A stretch of DNA of 64,000 nucleotides from Euphorbia lathyris (lineage: Eukaryota; Streptophyta; Magnoliopsida; Malpighiales; Euphorbiaceae): the NCBI RefSeq assembly GCF_963576675.1, contig NC_088911.1, positions 28,566,501 to 28,630,500 on the forward strand, given 5' to 3'. Below, piece after piece: positions 11,029 through 22,540 of the stretch (position 1 is the stretch's first letter; the number at the start of each line of letters is the position of its first letter). The position numbers and the translations under genes were made by a program. The notes beneath the pieces are model-generated. The model was given only the letters and a program-made list of their open reading frames with translations. It was not told the origin of the DNA and did no database searches.

Positions 11029-11110
11029 TTACTTTGTTTTTTTACCATTGGATGATGGTGGACTTTAACAAAGTAAAGTAAGTTCATCCAATTATGGTAA
11101 AAACAAAGTA
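11029..11110. repeat. Short foldback element upstream of WRKY
   Basis: The arms ttactttgttt...accattggatga (11029-11056) and its imperfect complement tcatccaattatggtaaaaacaaagtaa (11083-11110) flank a loop of about 26 bp. It lies about 600 bp upstream of the WRKY start codon and could form a hairpin. It is a small MITE candidate. Confidence 0.6.
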
Positions 11111-11383
11111 AGCATACATATATCTACTCATTTGGCTTTCAAGTTCTTATTCTCTTATCTCACCTTATTTCATGAATGAGCCATAGTTGGCATTATTTAA
11201 TTGATATTAGAATGTAGATCCAATAATGAAGTGATCAAAAGTAGCAAATGATGTCAGCACAAAAACGTCACCTTAACCCAATCTCCCTTTTTTTTCTCTT
11301 CAATAATATTTTTACCAGTGACTCACCCATTAACCTGTTTTTTTATTACTATATTTAATTTAAAAAAAAAGAAAAGAAGCAAC

Positions 11384-11620
11384 CACGTGTCTCCCAAGAA
11401 TCTTCAACCTTATTTCCGCGTTTCTACGTAGCAGTGACTACAAGCAGTAGCATATCTTTCAATTCATGCCTAATTTAAATTAAATTGGAAAAAAAATAGA
11501 GCTTTGAAATGGTCAGCAATCGGATAGTTATGTCTTCTTCTACTTTAATCATCAAAATTCACCATTGAAGACCTCACTTTCCTCTTTTGTTTCTTTTCTC
11601 ACTTCTCTTCTTTTTAAATA
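11384..11620 (+). promoter_or_regulatory. Putative WRKY core promoter
   Basis: A G-box CACGTG lies at 11384-11389 (context accacgtgtc, also ABRE-like). A TATA-like tttaaata lies at 11613-11620, about 96 bp before the ATG and followed by a pyrimidine-rich leader typical of plant 5' UTRs. These are pattern-based assignments only; no transcription start is known. Confidence 0.45.
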
Positions 11621-11715
11621 CCCCTTTCCTTCTCTCTAAACCTTACCATTTATTTGAATTTCTCACTTATGAAATAAAATTCCAATTCTACCCTAATTAA
11701 GCTTCAAAATTGGAA

Positions 11716-12948
11716 ATGGCGATGGATTGGGAACAGATGAATCTCATCAATGAACTAAATCAAGGGAGAGAATTAGCAGAACAGTTGAGGAATCAAGTTA
11801 ACTGTTTATCATCATCTCCTCAAACTTCAGAAATTCTGGTTCAGAAGTTACTTTCTTCCTATGAGAAAGCGCTTTCTATGTTGAATTGGAATGCTTTTCC
11901 AGTGCCGGAATCTCCAAATATGTTGATTGCTAGCCCAGCCTCCGATGAAGATAGCAAAGGTCGAAGTCAACATGAGGTTTCAAAGAAAAGGTAATTGATT
12001 AAATTAAATTAAATTAAACCCATTACTTAGATTAGGATAATGAAAGGTTGCTAATTATGGTTATTGTGATACTGTAGAAAAGTGCAAAAAAGATGTAGTG
12101 AGCAAGTGAAGAAGGTTTGTTATGGAAATGGGTTGGAAGGTCCAGGTGGTGATGGCTTCAGCTGGAGGAAATATGGCCAGAAAGATATTCTTGGATCTAG
12201 CTTTCCAAGGTCTCAATTTTTAATTCCAATATATTTTCTAATTTTATACAGAATAGGGATAGTACCATGAGGATCGGATAGTATACACGTAAATAAAATG
12301 TAAACAGCAGTAGCGTTCACTTGGACCCCAAGTAATATCTAATCGTAAATGAGCAAATTCATTTGGTCGCTCAGATCAACGCTACTCATGTAACCAGATA
12401 ATAATTCATCTCTTAGTTCAAAATTAACGGTGTGAATTGTGGAATTTTGCAGGGGATACTACAGATGCAGTCATCGGCATTCACAAGGTTGTTTAGCCGT
12501 AAAGCAAGTTCAGAGATCCGACGAAGATCCTTCACTTTTCGAAGTCACTTACAGAGGAAGACATACATGCGTACAGCAAACTGATAGATCCAAACTTGAC
12601 CAAAATCAAACGGAGGAACAGAACTCCGGCCAAGATCTTTTTGTTCAGACTGATAAGGAATTCCAACGATTTCCATCGTTTTCCTTTTTGGAAGAGCAAA
12701 TTCATCAGGAAAACCTTCAAAACGTGGTTGAAGTTTCACCGGCGACATCTGAATGCAATTACTTTTCGACAACGACGTCGTCTTGCCCGGACGGGAACGT
12801 TTCTATGCCGACTCCAGATTCAGGTCTCACAGATGAAATCACTTCATTCCTGACTTCGGCCGACAATTCCTCAGTCGGAGATTTTGATTTCTATAATTTC
12901 GATTTTGATACCAATTTCACATTTGACAATTTGGAATTCCATGCCTAG
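11716..12948 (+). CDS. WRKY transcription factor, group III
   Basis: Three exons: 11716-11990, 12078-12209 and 12453-12948, with GT-AG introns. Together they encode 300 residues ending in TAG. The DNA-binding domain carries WRKYGQK at residues 121-127 and a zinc finger C141-X7-C149-X23-H173-X-C175, exactly the group III C-X7-C-X23-H-X-C pattern. Intron 2 falls inside the domain after the PR codon, the conserved position for this group. A basic stretch (KKRKVQKR, about 90-97) may be a nuclear localisation signal. The N-terminus (LINELNQGRELAEQL) resembles group III members such as WRKY46, WRKY53 and WRKY41. The C-terminus is acidic and aromatic, a likely activation region. Such proteins bind W-box DNA (TTGAC) in the nucleus and commonly act in defence or senescence. 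A second ATG at 11722 is an alternative start. No disruption is seen. Confidence 0.95.
12308..12389. repeat. Foldback sequence in WRKY intron 2
   Basis: The outer words agtagcgttcacttggacc and the complement of ggtcgctcagatcaacgctact form imperfect inverted ends. The inside holds atctaatcgtaaatgagcaaattcattt, which resembles one arm of the foldback at 59949-60106. It is a probable small MITE tolerated within the intron. Confidence 0.45.
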
Positions 12949-13137
12949 AAACTTGAAACGACGCGTTTTGAGAGAGAGAGAGGAGAAAATATATGTGAAA
13001 ATAGTCTCAGTTTAATTAGGTAGATAAGATTTTGGAAATAATGTGTTTCCTGTTAGATTTAGCAAAATTCAGTGATATATGGAATCTATTTATTTGTATA
13101 AAGTCCCGATTAATGTTGCCCAAAATTGGGTGGAAAA

Positions 13138-13143
13138 AATAAA
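13138..13143 (+). terminator. Possible polyadenylation signal of WRKY
   Basis: An AATAAA hexamer about 190 bp after the stop codon, in an AT-rich stretch with upstream TTTGTA motifs. Plant signals are loose, so this is only a candidate. Confidence 0.4.
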
Positions 13144-13396
13144 ATTGCTTTCATATTTATGATTCTGATTAGTTTTATATTCTTCTCCAATTTAAAATTT
13201 TAGATCATGTTCAATTAATGATTCATTTTTTTTAACACTAATCAATATATAGATGAAGAAACAGTGAAAAAAAAACGATTACACAGAAAGGTTCCCATAA
13301 GAGAGGTACCAAGCAGTAAGAGCAGAGGCATTTACACAAAAAGAGAGAGATGACATGGCTTTTGTAGCTAAACTATGAGCTGTCCAATTACAAGTT

Positions 13397-16300
13397 CTAC
13401 CAGTAAATTAAACGAAGCAGAATGAGAGCCAGAATATCAATAATGATCACGCTACTCTCAGCACCACAGTTAATGCTAGGATCATCAATAGCATTAATGA
13501 CTTCCACGGAATCACCCTCAAATATCACCCGTTGAAAGCCTTTTTCAATACCAAAGATAACCCCATCACGCATTGCAAGAGCTTCAGCCATCAAGCTCGA
13601 CTGAAGAGAAGGATAATGCTTGCCACGACAGCCAAGAACATTTCCGGAATGGTCACGGGCAATGATGCCACCACTACCGAGCAAGGATTGCAAAATAAAA
13701 CTCTCATCCACATTTATCTTAATCCAACCAGAGCAGGGTTTGGACCAGGAGAGAAATTGTTGAGAAGAAGAGCGAAGAATAGGAGGCGAACTGACTGGCC
13801 CAGAGACAGACACTGAGCCATTCCATTCCGAACAAAGAGACACAGCTTTAGAAACAATTTCTGTCGTGTTCCAAAAATGATGATTGAAAAAATAGTCATT
13901 TCGAGCTTTCCAGAGTTGCCATAAAATAAAGCAAGCAAGAGAAACCACATCTAAGGAATTAGGAAGGGAGGGTATTCCATCAATAAGGCTCAACCAAATT
14001 TGACTACAAGAAGAACCATGAAGAAAATCAGACCTAAGCATGAGGCGAGAAGAAAACCATACCGATTTGGCCAAAGGGCAATGAAAAAAGATGAATTGCA
14101 TTTTCCATCAAAGGGCAAAAAGCACAAGACATAGGCCTAGAAATACCCCTCTTCAAATAGTTGGCAGTCTATCAGATAGAAATCTCCATAGGAAGATCTT
14201 AATTTTATTGGGTATGTGCAGACTCCAAACCCTCTTCCATTGTAGCTCAGAAAGAATAGGATGATGAAGAACAGAGTTGGAAGAGGAGATTTGGATGAAA
14301 ACTCTAGCAGCTTGATATCTTGACTTAACCAAATATTCCCCAAAGACTTGGAGAAATCCCAAAGGAGAAAGTCTGCAGCATTAGTAAGGCTAACGGGAAT
14401 AGACAAAATCCCATTAACATCATTTGCGTGACACCAGCGCCGCACTAACAACTCATCCCAAACCCTATGCTGCTGATCAATCAGTTGATGAACTCTTAAG
14501 AGTGGGGGAGATTCATCATCCTTCCGTCTCACTTTGAAGGCAGGCAAGGAGGACACCCAAGGATCTTCAAAACAAAAAATGGACTGACCATTTCCAACCT
14601 GCCATCTGAGCCCCAATTTCAGAATAGGAATACCATGAAGAATGCTTCTCCAACCCCAAAACGGATTTGAACTCGGACTAGCATCAAGGAAATCATTGAA
14701 TGGGAAATATTTTGCTCGAAACAGGGAAGACAAAAGTGATTCTGGATGCTTTAAGATTCGCCACCCCTGTTTTGCTAAAAGAGAGAAGTTGAAGGCTTTT
14801 AAGTCTCTAAATCCAATGCCTCCTTCCAACTTGTTTCTGCATAGGACCTTCCACGAGAACCAATGTATTTTCCTATTATTAGACTCTTCACCCCACCAAA
14901 ACTTAGCAATAATCTTGTTTATATCTTTGCACATAGTGTCCGGAAGCTTAAAACAAGACATAGAAAAAATTGGGATTGCATCCACAATTGCTTTGACAAG
15001 GACTTTTTTTCCAGCCATGCTTAACAACTTACCCTTCCAACCGGCTAACCGCATTGCCACACGATCTTTTAAACTTCTGAACACTTAGGATTTGGAGCGT
15101 GAAAACATAGCTGGGGCCTAAATATTTAATCTGACCACCCTAGTTTTGAACTCTAAATAAAGCAGCCAGCCGTCGGTGCTCATTAAGAGGAGTGTTCCGA
15201 CTGAAGAAGATGGAGGACTTGTCCAGATTTATATGTTGCCCACTTCCTGCACAGAAAACAATAAAAGAATTCTTGACACTTTGAATGTCATGGTCATTAG
15301 CCTTACAAAAAAGAATGGCATCATCTGCAAACAAGAAGTGAGATATGGAAGGAGCACGCCTACAAATTTTAACCCCAGAAAACTTCTTCTCAATTTCAGC
15401 TCTGTTAAGTAAGTGAGTAAGACATTCTCAGCAAAGGATGAAGAGGTACGGGGATAATGGATCCCCTTGTCGCAGGCCACGTTTCGGAAACCAACCACTT
15501 CACCATTGATTTTGAAGGAATAAAAGACCGTTGTAACACACTCCATAATCCACTTGATCCACATATCATGAAAGCCGAATTTGGTAAGAATGTGCTTTAG
15601 AAAACCCCATTCAAGCTTATCATAGGCTTTGCTCATATCTAGCTTGATAGCAGCTTCTGAAGATCCATGCCTCTTGTTTTTCAAATAATGCATAACTTCA
15701 TGAGCAATAAGAATGTTATCCGCGATGTTCCGCCTTTTAATGAATGTACTTTGATTTTCACTGATAAGGTGAGGCATAACTTTCTGAAGTCTGACTGTGA
15801 GGATTTTGGCAATAATTTTATAGAATGTAGAGCACAAACTGATCGGCCTAAGGTGGTTCATAGTTCAGACAGAGCTACATTTGAGGATGAGAGTGATTAT
15901 GGTATGGTTGAAGGTTCTTAGGATATGCCCCGTGTTAAAAAAACTTTGAACAACTTTAATCACCTCCGGACCGATAATATTCCAATAATGCTGGAAAAAA
16001 CCAGCAGTAAAACCATCGTGCCCAAGTGCCTTGTTAGGGTGAATAGAAAAAAAAAAACCCGATAAATTTCCTCAGCATTGACATGGGCGATGAGACTAGC
16101 ATTCATTTGAGAAGTGACTTTTGGGACTCAATCAGAAGTAAGGGAATCCTAATTAAGGTGAGTAGATGAAGAGAAAATGTCTCTAAAGTAGTAGTGACAA
16201 TGGATTCAATATCAGCCTTTGTTGTACACCACTCACCATAGCGGTTTTCAAGACCCATGATCAGATTTGCACGTCTCCTTTGATTAACTGAGGCATGAAA

Positions 16301-16526
16301 GAAGGCTGAGTTTCTATCCCCACATTGAAGCCAAGTCTGACGTGCCTTTTGAGCCCATTAAACTTTTTCCCTGTCAATTTCTACTTTTAGTGTGCGTTAT
16401 AAAGACCTTCGATAAGAGGAGGCATTTCCATCAACTGACAAACTTAGATTATGAATTTCTCACTTTAGTTTCTCAACAACTTAGAATTAAGGTCTGAATT
16501 CTTGCTCCATCTCGAGAGGTTAATTC
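13397..16526 (-). pseudogene. LINE ORF2: RT, linker and RNase H
   Basis: The minus-strand order begins near 16400 with a segment reading WLQCGDRNSAFFHASVNQRR, typical just before LINE reverse transcriptase. RT motifs follow at about 15860-15230 ([35 protein letters not shown]) and the catalytic FADDAILF at about 15330. The thumb and connection region covers 15084-14137 (GWKGKLLSMAGKKVLVKAI, FWWGEES). The C-terminal RNase H covers 14000-13397 (WIKINVDESF, GGIIARDHSGNVLG). At least four frame breaks or stops interrupt it. The fragment ends at 16526, where the copia element was inserted. Confidence 0.88.
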
Positions 16527-16531
16527 TATAG

Positions 16532-17760
16532 TGTTGGTCCCGTGTGATTAGTTCCAGGGGGGTTAGGAACTAATGTAACTTTTTCTTTTAATTATGCTGA
16601 CTTAATTAATTCTTAAGTTATTTGACTTTATTTTGGTCAGCACGGCCGAGAGATGTAAGACAGTTTTAGTCAGATGCTGACTATAACTGTTTTACTTATG
16701 AGTTGGGAATTAACACTTGAGGTCAGCTTCCAACTCAGCACCAAGATTACTCAGTGTCAGCTTTTACAATTTATATCCTGAGCAATTTTATCAAGCAACA
16801 CATACAAAAATATATTGAGAGAGAGTTAGAAATCAATCAACACATACAAAGAATTAACACTTGTTCTTTCTAGATGAAGAACACTTTAGATGATTACAAA
16901 ATCAATCTAGCTTTTACACAGAAATGGAAATTTGGTGTAAGATCTTTTTCTTGTTTGAATGTGCTTTGTATGTATGCTCTTTTTCTCTTGTATCTTTCGG
17001 CAATCGGCAAAGGATCCAAGAATGAACTTGTCCTTTTATAATTGAAGTCTGAAGCTCTAATGATTTGAATCTGGAATTATCCATTGGATTAAAACGGATC
17101 TATTGCGTCATTGTTCTGGTCAGCTAAAGATTTACAGGCCAATCCTGTCGTCTGAAATTAGCAGGCGTCAGGCTTGTCTTCTTCCGGCAGGTTCGTCTTC
17201 TAGCGCCAGTTCATCTTTTAGCTAACGGATAGTTGATCCATGCATCTCGAAATTGACTCTGGGCGTAATTCCAAAGCTTCTGTTATTGGTGCAGACAGTT
17301 GTCGGATCTTGTCTTCTAGCAAACGGATCAATTGCTCTGTCCTGACGAACACTCAGCTTGACTTTATTGACGTTGCTTTTGTTCTTTGTTTCTAAGTCAT
17401 ATTCTTACTCAGCTTCCGTGGTCAGCTTCGTCTGCAAGCTTTAGTTTAGAGAAAGACTTCTCTTCTTTGATACTGAGTTGCGTTCCACTCAGCTTCTTTG
17501 GTTAGCTCCATCTTCAAACGTTTTGTTCTGAAGATGACTTTTCTTCTATTATACTGAGTTACACTTCACTCAGCTTGTGCTGTGTTCTCATGTTGACTTC
17601 GTCCTGTCTTACTTTTTATTTTTGTTTGCATTTATACTTATACTCAACATTGAACAAACATATTAGTACAATCAAAGCACTTAAATTTAATTGTCTCTTA
17701 ATCATGTATTAACTTAAATCATTTTTTCAAATCAAAATCATGTGGAAAGGTGTTTCAACA
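16532..17760 (-). repeat. 3' LTR of the SIRE-type copia element
   Basis: 1229 bp, very similar to the 5' LTR at 37213-38685. It lacks an internal block of about 250 bp present in the other LTR (37525-37785), which is replaced by a short stretch containing caatcaacacatacaaagaat. A TATA-like ttataaaagg (minus) lies near 17030. Confidence 0.92.
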
Positions 17761-18500
17761 AACTCCCCCATTTTGATGTTGGCAAAATATCTAATTGTGG
17801 AACTCAGCATTGAGATTCCCCATGATTGAAATTCTTTTTATACTTCTGAAGTTACTCCCCCGTGAGTGTTGCATCTATTGACTTAAATTAACTCTAAACC
17901 TTTTAAGATTTAATTGAGTAAAACTAAGACATGTCTATACTGACTTAGTTCAATTCTATACCTTCCAAGATCTAATTCAGATGAGCCTAGGTCAGCATTC
18001 GAAATAGTTCAATACTTGACACATGTGTTTACTCAGTTTGATACATAGCCAGTTTAGGTATCAGAGTTATGAAAGGATGTATCAGAGCTAATGAGTACTG
18101 AGTATGTTCCTTTTTAATTTTGTTTGTTTGTTCATTTAAGACAGATCAGCACAAAGCACAATAAGTAAGTAAGCCTCAGATAAGATTTGTCAATTTGAAT
18201 AAAGGATGCATAAATGTATATAGATGGTCAGCATTAACAAAATAGAATATGCCAGATAAAACTACAAGTCAAAAACTTAGACTAGCCAATCTATTTCTTC
18301 CTATTGACTTGAGCTTGGTTAGCTAGCCCTTTGCCTTTGGCATTTCTTTGTTGCTGACTCTGAGTTGCGGAACTAGATGCCTCCCCCATTTTCTGCTGAG
18401 TTCCAGCAGCTTGCTTTTCTTTTTCTTTCTCCCCCATTTTGTCATCATCAGAAGATGGAGGAATAAATGTCTCGTGAAGAACATCACGATTTAGTTTGGC
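17761..18500 (-). other. Copia 3' untranslated region with polypurine tract
   Basis: Between the stop of the env-like ORF (18501) and the 3' LTR. It contains the polypurine tract AAAATGGGGGAGTT on the minus strand next to the LTR. No coding potential is seen. Confidence 0.7.
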
Positions 18501-20519
18501 TTAGTATGCTTGGAGTTGACTCGTACTCTCCCGAAGACCGTCAAAGATAGCCATGCCATCGTCCAGAGTGGTAGTAGGGATCCTAATGTTAGCACTTAGC
18601 ATGCTCAATAGATACTCCTGTGATTTCCCAATCCAAGTGATAGATTCTAATAGCTTGGCATAAGATTGATGGTACATTTTGAGCAACGCAGCATCATAGA
18701 ACTGACGTTGAGCATTGGTATGCCGGACATGCTTAAGTGTGGCTTGAGAATACTGCAAAATCTCATTTGTCTTTACTTGGTCAGTATCCATTTCTTCTTT
18801 ACTCAAGTTGAGTAGTCGAACAGCTTCACTAATTTGCTCGATGGAACACTGGGAGGAGGAGGAGATTAATTCACGAGCTCCGGTCAGCTCAAAACTTAGC
18901 TGGGTAAAGAGTTGATGAACCTCAGTAGAGGTTGCATAGATTGAGTTCGCAGCTGACAGAGTATTGAGTTGACCCTGGATAGAGTTCATGTGATTGACCA
19001 TTGTCAGCTGGAGTTCAGCCATCTTCATGATAGATTCTTGCTTGGGTTGTTGAGATTGAAAAGATGTCATGACACTCAGTAAGTCCTTGAGACCCTTGAT
19101 TTCAGTCAAAAGCCGAGTGACAGAAGAGAGTTGAGTTGGCTTAACATTGACAGTCCCAGCAGCATCGGCATTAGATTGATGAATGTCTTAAATCAAGGCT
19201 TGAGCTGAGTCAATGATTCTTCGTCCAGGCTCAAAAGCATGCAGGTAAGCATAAGATTCATCATGTTGTGGTTCAGAGGCCAGAATTGGACCGGATGGAG
19301 GAGTATTATGCTGTCCAGAATTAGATGTGCCAGCTTGGTCAGCAGCTGGGCTTTTATTCAGATCAGCGGCAGGAACTGACTGATTTTCATTATGCATTGA
19401 AGGATTTGGAAAAGGTGGATCGGTAGAGACATTGACCTGTTCAGAGTCAGTCTGAAGCTGAGTAGTTTCAGAAGGTTGAGGTAGTTCAGTGCTGACCTGA
19501 GCAGGATTTTCCTTTGCTTGAGTAGTAGGAACTTCGAGCTCTTGCTCGGCAGAGATAGGATCTTGAGGAGCTTTGGGGTCGGCTTGTTCCTCAGCTTGAG
19601 AAACAGAGGCTTGCTTTTTCTTGATTTGGTCTAAAGTGGGCTCAACGACGGTGTTGAAGAACTGGAACTGGAGTGTGGTAAGGTCAGAGATTGGTTCCCT
19701 TAGCGGAGAATCGTCCAGAAGGTCGATGACTGGAGTTTTCTGAGCCTTTCGCTTAAGTCGTTTGCCAGTGCTGTCCTTTTTGTTTGGAGGTGAGGGATCA
19801 GCTGGAATAGAGTCAAGAGACTCAGACGAGGAATTCAGCCCTAGGTCAGTATTGAGATCACTCACAGCTTTGTCTTTCGCTGTGGATTTAGCATCAACTG
19901 TCTTACTTTGCTCAGTTGGATTTTCAGTCTGCTCAGCATCAACTGTTTGATTTTCCTCAGCATCACCATCCTTACTTGGCTCAACATCATCTGTCCTTTC
20001 AACATCAAACTGACCTTCATCATTACCCAGTTCTTCCTCCTGGTCAGTAGGAGTCTTCTCAAGATCAATTTCTTGACTTCTCAAGAAGTGTGAGTCTTCC
20101 GAGACTAAAAAAATAATCAAGACGAGGTGCATCAATCAGTTTTACCCCAGAACTTTTCTTCTTCTTTTGCAAAGGTTGCTCGGGGGTTTCCTCACTTTCT
20201 TCCTCAGGTTCCTTTCGTTTCTCTACTGACTTAGGTTCCTCCTGACCTTGCTCAGTATCAACTTTCTTCCCGCGTGATACAAACCGAATTTTCTTTGGAG
20301 CTGAGTTAATATCTTTGGAAGAGGTTTGGTCAGCTTTCCTCTTTTTATCCTGCCTAGTGCGATCAGCAGGTTCCTTGCTTACCACCACTGTCTTTCCTTT
20401 CTTTGTTGGCATAGCTTGTGCTCCTTCCTCAACATTAACTTCTTCCACATTCTCCTCAATAACCTCTTTTCATTTCTTAGACTTGAGGGGTTGGTTGTAT
20501 GCTAACCCAAACAGCAGTG
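18501..20519 (-). pseudogene. Copia env-like ORF, C-terminal part
   Basis: The continuation of the ORF that starts at 31716, separated by the Athila complex. The proximal part (20448-20065) is lysine- and glutamate-rich (KKGKTVVVSKEPADRTRQDK). The middle (20135-19191) is very rich in D, E, Q, S and P with repeated VDAEQT-like units. The distal part (19109-18501) looks alpha-helical and coiled-coil-like (LKDLLSVMTSFQ, RLLNLSKEEMDTDQ). A frameshift lies near 20100 and a TAA at 19188-19190 breaks the frame. No signal peptide or membrane segment is evident, so env-like refers only to its position between pol and LTR in SIRE elements. Its function is unknown. Confidence 0.7.
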
Positions 20520-22139
20520 TGATAGGGGTCAAAAACCCCTATCTTTGGGTACGGTTTTAGGACGGGTTTTAGAGTTATTTAGTTAATAAGCGAGCCATTC
20601 TCGCATTTAAATGCTTTTGTGTGAGTTAGTTAGAAATTGGAAACGTTCTATTTACTTTTCGTCGTTTAGGCTCGTTTTATGATCAATTTAGGCAAATACG
20701 GACGAAATAGCATGCATAGTATAATTTCGTTATCTTTTGAAGCTAATTGGTCCGTCAAAAGTCGCACCAAACGAAGCGTTTGCTCAAAATAAGCGATTGA
20801 CGGATCAATTTAGCTTTCGGACTAATGTTATCTGGAGTTTCTATACGTGCGCAGGTGTAAGTTCGGGCGAAAAAAGGACATAAAGGATACTCGGCAAGAA
20901 TCGAGCGCATTCCGGGCGAAAACGCTCGGCAAGCAGGGCCCCGTGGGCCATTTCTGCTCGCCGAGCAGGCCGCCAGGCGCCTGCTCAGCGAGCAGGGGGC
21001 TGCTCGTCGCGAGCAGCCCTGCTCGCCGAGCAGCTCGCCCTGCTCGGCGAGCAGCCCTGCGGGAATTGGTCAAAAAGACCAATTCCGCCCCCACGAAGCC
21101 ACGATTGGCCCCACGTCTTCCTACACCAATAAGGACACGAAAATAGGTCAAAATGAGGCCCGAACCGTGTCTATAAATAGAGTTTTTCCAATGTAAATTA
21201 GAGATCTTTTTCCTTTGTAATTTTCTTAGCTTTTCACCTTGAGAAATCCTCTCCACCTCCTCCATATCCTTCAAACCTCCATTGAAGACACCTCCGAAGC
21301 TCCATTCACCGAGGATTGCTCAAGCTTCATCCTTAAATCCTAGAAAGACGCCTGCATTGGTAGACAGGTTCCCTGAAAGGGATTTTTCTTCTTTTACATT
21401 CTGTCTAGCCTCTGATACATGCTATGAATTCTAGGTTTATTGTAACTTCGTGACAATGTTTCCATCTTTGATATATATTATAGTTCTTGTTTATTCAATT
21501 GTTTTGATGTTTTAATCTTTGTCTTACGCTTTGTCTGATTGGTTTAACTCATTCGATAATCCCAAAATTAGGTTGGCATATATTGCGAGCTGAATCTGAC
21601 CTAGTCAGTGCCTATAGGATTGACGACCCTATAGAAGATTAAGCCCAAATTACTGAGCCTTAGAGCTAGTTTCGGCCTTACAAGGGAATCACGAACTAGA
21701 GACTTTAGGAGGATAGGTCGGGTTAATCGCCTTGGACACAAGTGACTTAGGTTTCAAATCAATTGTTTAAACATTCTATTTTCATTATCATCGTATCCCT
21801 TCATGTTCCTTCGGTTAATTGCATTGGTAAAAGATCACTTAGGAGTAGTTTAACTCAATTAGGGGTAGAGTAACTTAGTTAGGCGTAGAATAACTTAGTT
21901 AGAATTAGATAACTTAGCTAGGATTAGTATAATTCAACCTAGGAGTAGATTAATTCAAACAAACCAACTCAAAACCCCCTAAGCCTAGATAACATCCGAG
22001 ATCGAGTAGCTCGGTACTTGCAGAAATAAATCATGTGGACGATAACCTGGACTTAAACCAGAAATTTATTACTTGATAACGACGGGGTACACTTATCCCT
22101 TAGTGAGTTCTCATCTCTGACTTAGGTGAGGGCGCATCA
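20520..22139 (+). repeat. Athila-type LTR, copy 1
   Basis: 1620 bp from tgataggggtc to gcgcatca, followed by agtttt and the primer site. The same LTR occurs at 27767-29411 with roughly 2-3% differences by eye. TATAAATAG lies at 21172-21180. A block of short inverted repeats (20920-21062) lies about 110 bp upstream of it. The left flank is copia sequence (acccaaacagcagtg). Confidence 0.9.
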
Positions 22140-22145
22140 AGTTTT

Positions 22146-22163
22146 TGGCGCCGTTGCCGGGGA
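22146..22163 (+). promoter_or_regulatory. Primer binding site, tRNA-Asp type
   Basis: TGGCGCCGTTGCCGGGGA, complementary to the 3' end of plant tRNA-Asp, is the primer site typical of Athila elements. It sits 6 nt after the LTR end. An identical site follows LTR copy 2 at about 29418. Confidence 0.88.
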
Positions 22164-22540
22164 TTTATTTCTTCTGCAATATCGAACCAAAGGTCGACTT
22201 GTTAGTTTAGGCATTCTTTGTGAATATATCCTTTGTTAATATCATATATACTTGTTTATAATATCCCTTACTTGTTTATAATCATGATTCTTTTTCATAC
22301 GTATCTATACCGTTTATACTTGTTTATATACACATGCTTATATATACTCATTTATGATAACCATCATTGTTTATACTTGCGCTTATTTATATTCGTTTGT
22401 ACGAACATGTAGTTATCAAATTCATCTATACGTGTCTGTATGTGTTTATTTATACTGTTCTTATACTTGTACAAAACTGTATGATGTGTATGATTTCCCT
22501 TCAGCTTTCATTTATTTCTGTATTTATATTTTATCAGCGT

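Noticed and set aside
13397..14101. Free-standing RNase H domain gene
   Set aside because: It is continuous with LINE RT and linker segments upstream and shares the LINE's 3' tail, so it is the end of ORF2.
20828..21274. Open frames in Athila LTRs (also 28002-28547)
   Set aside because: They lie across the LTR promoter and GC-rich inverted repeats, differ between LTR copies and do not resemble proteins.
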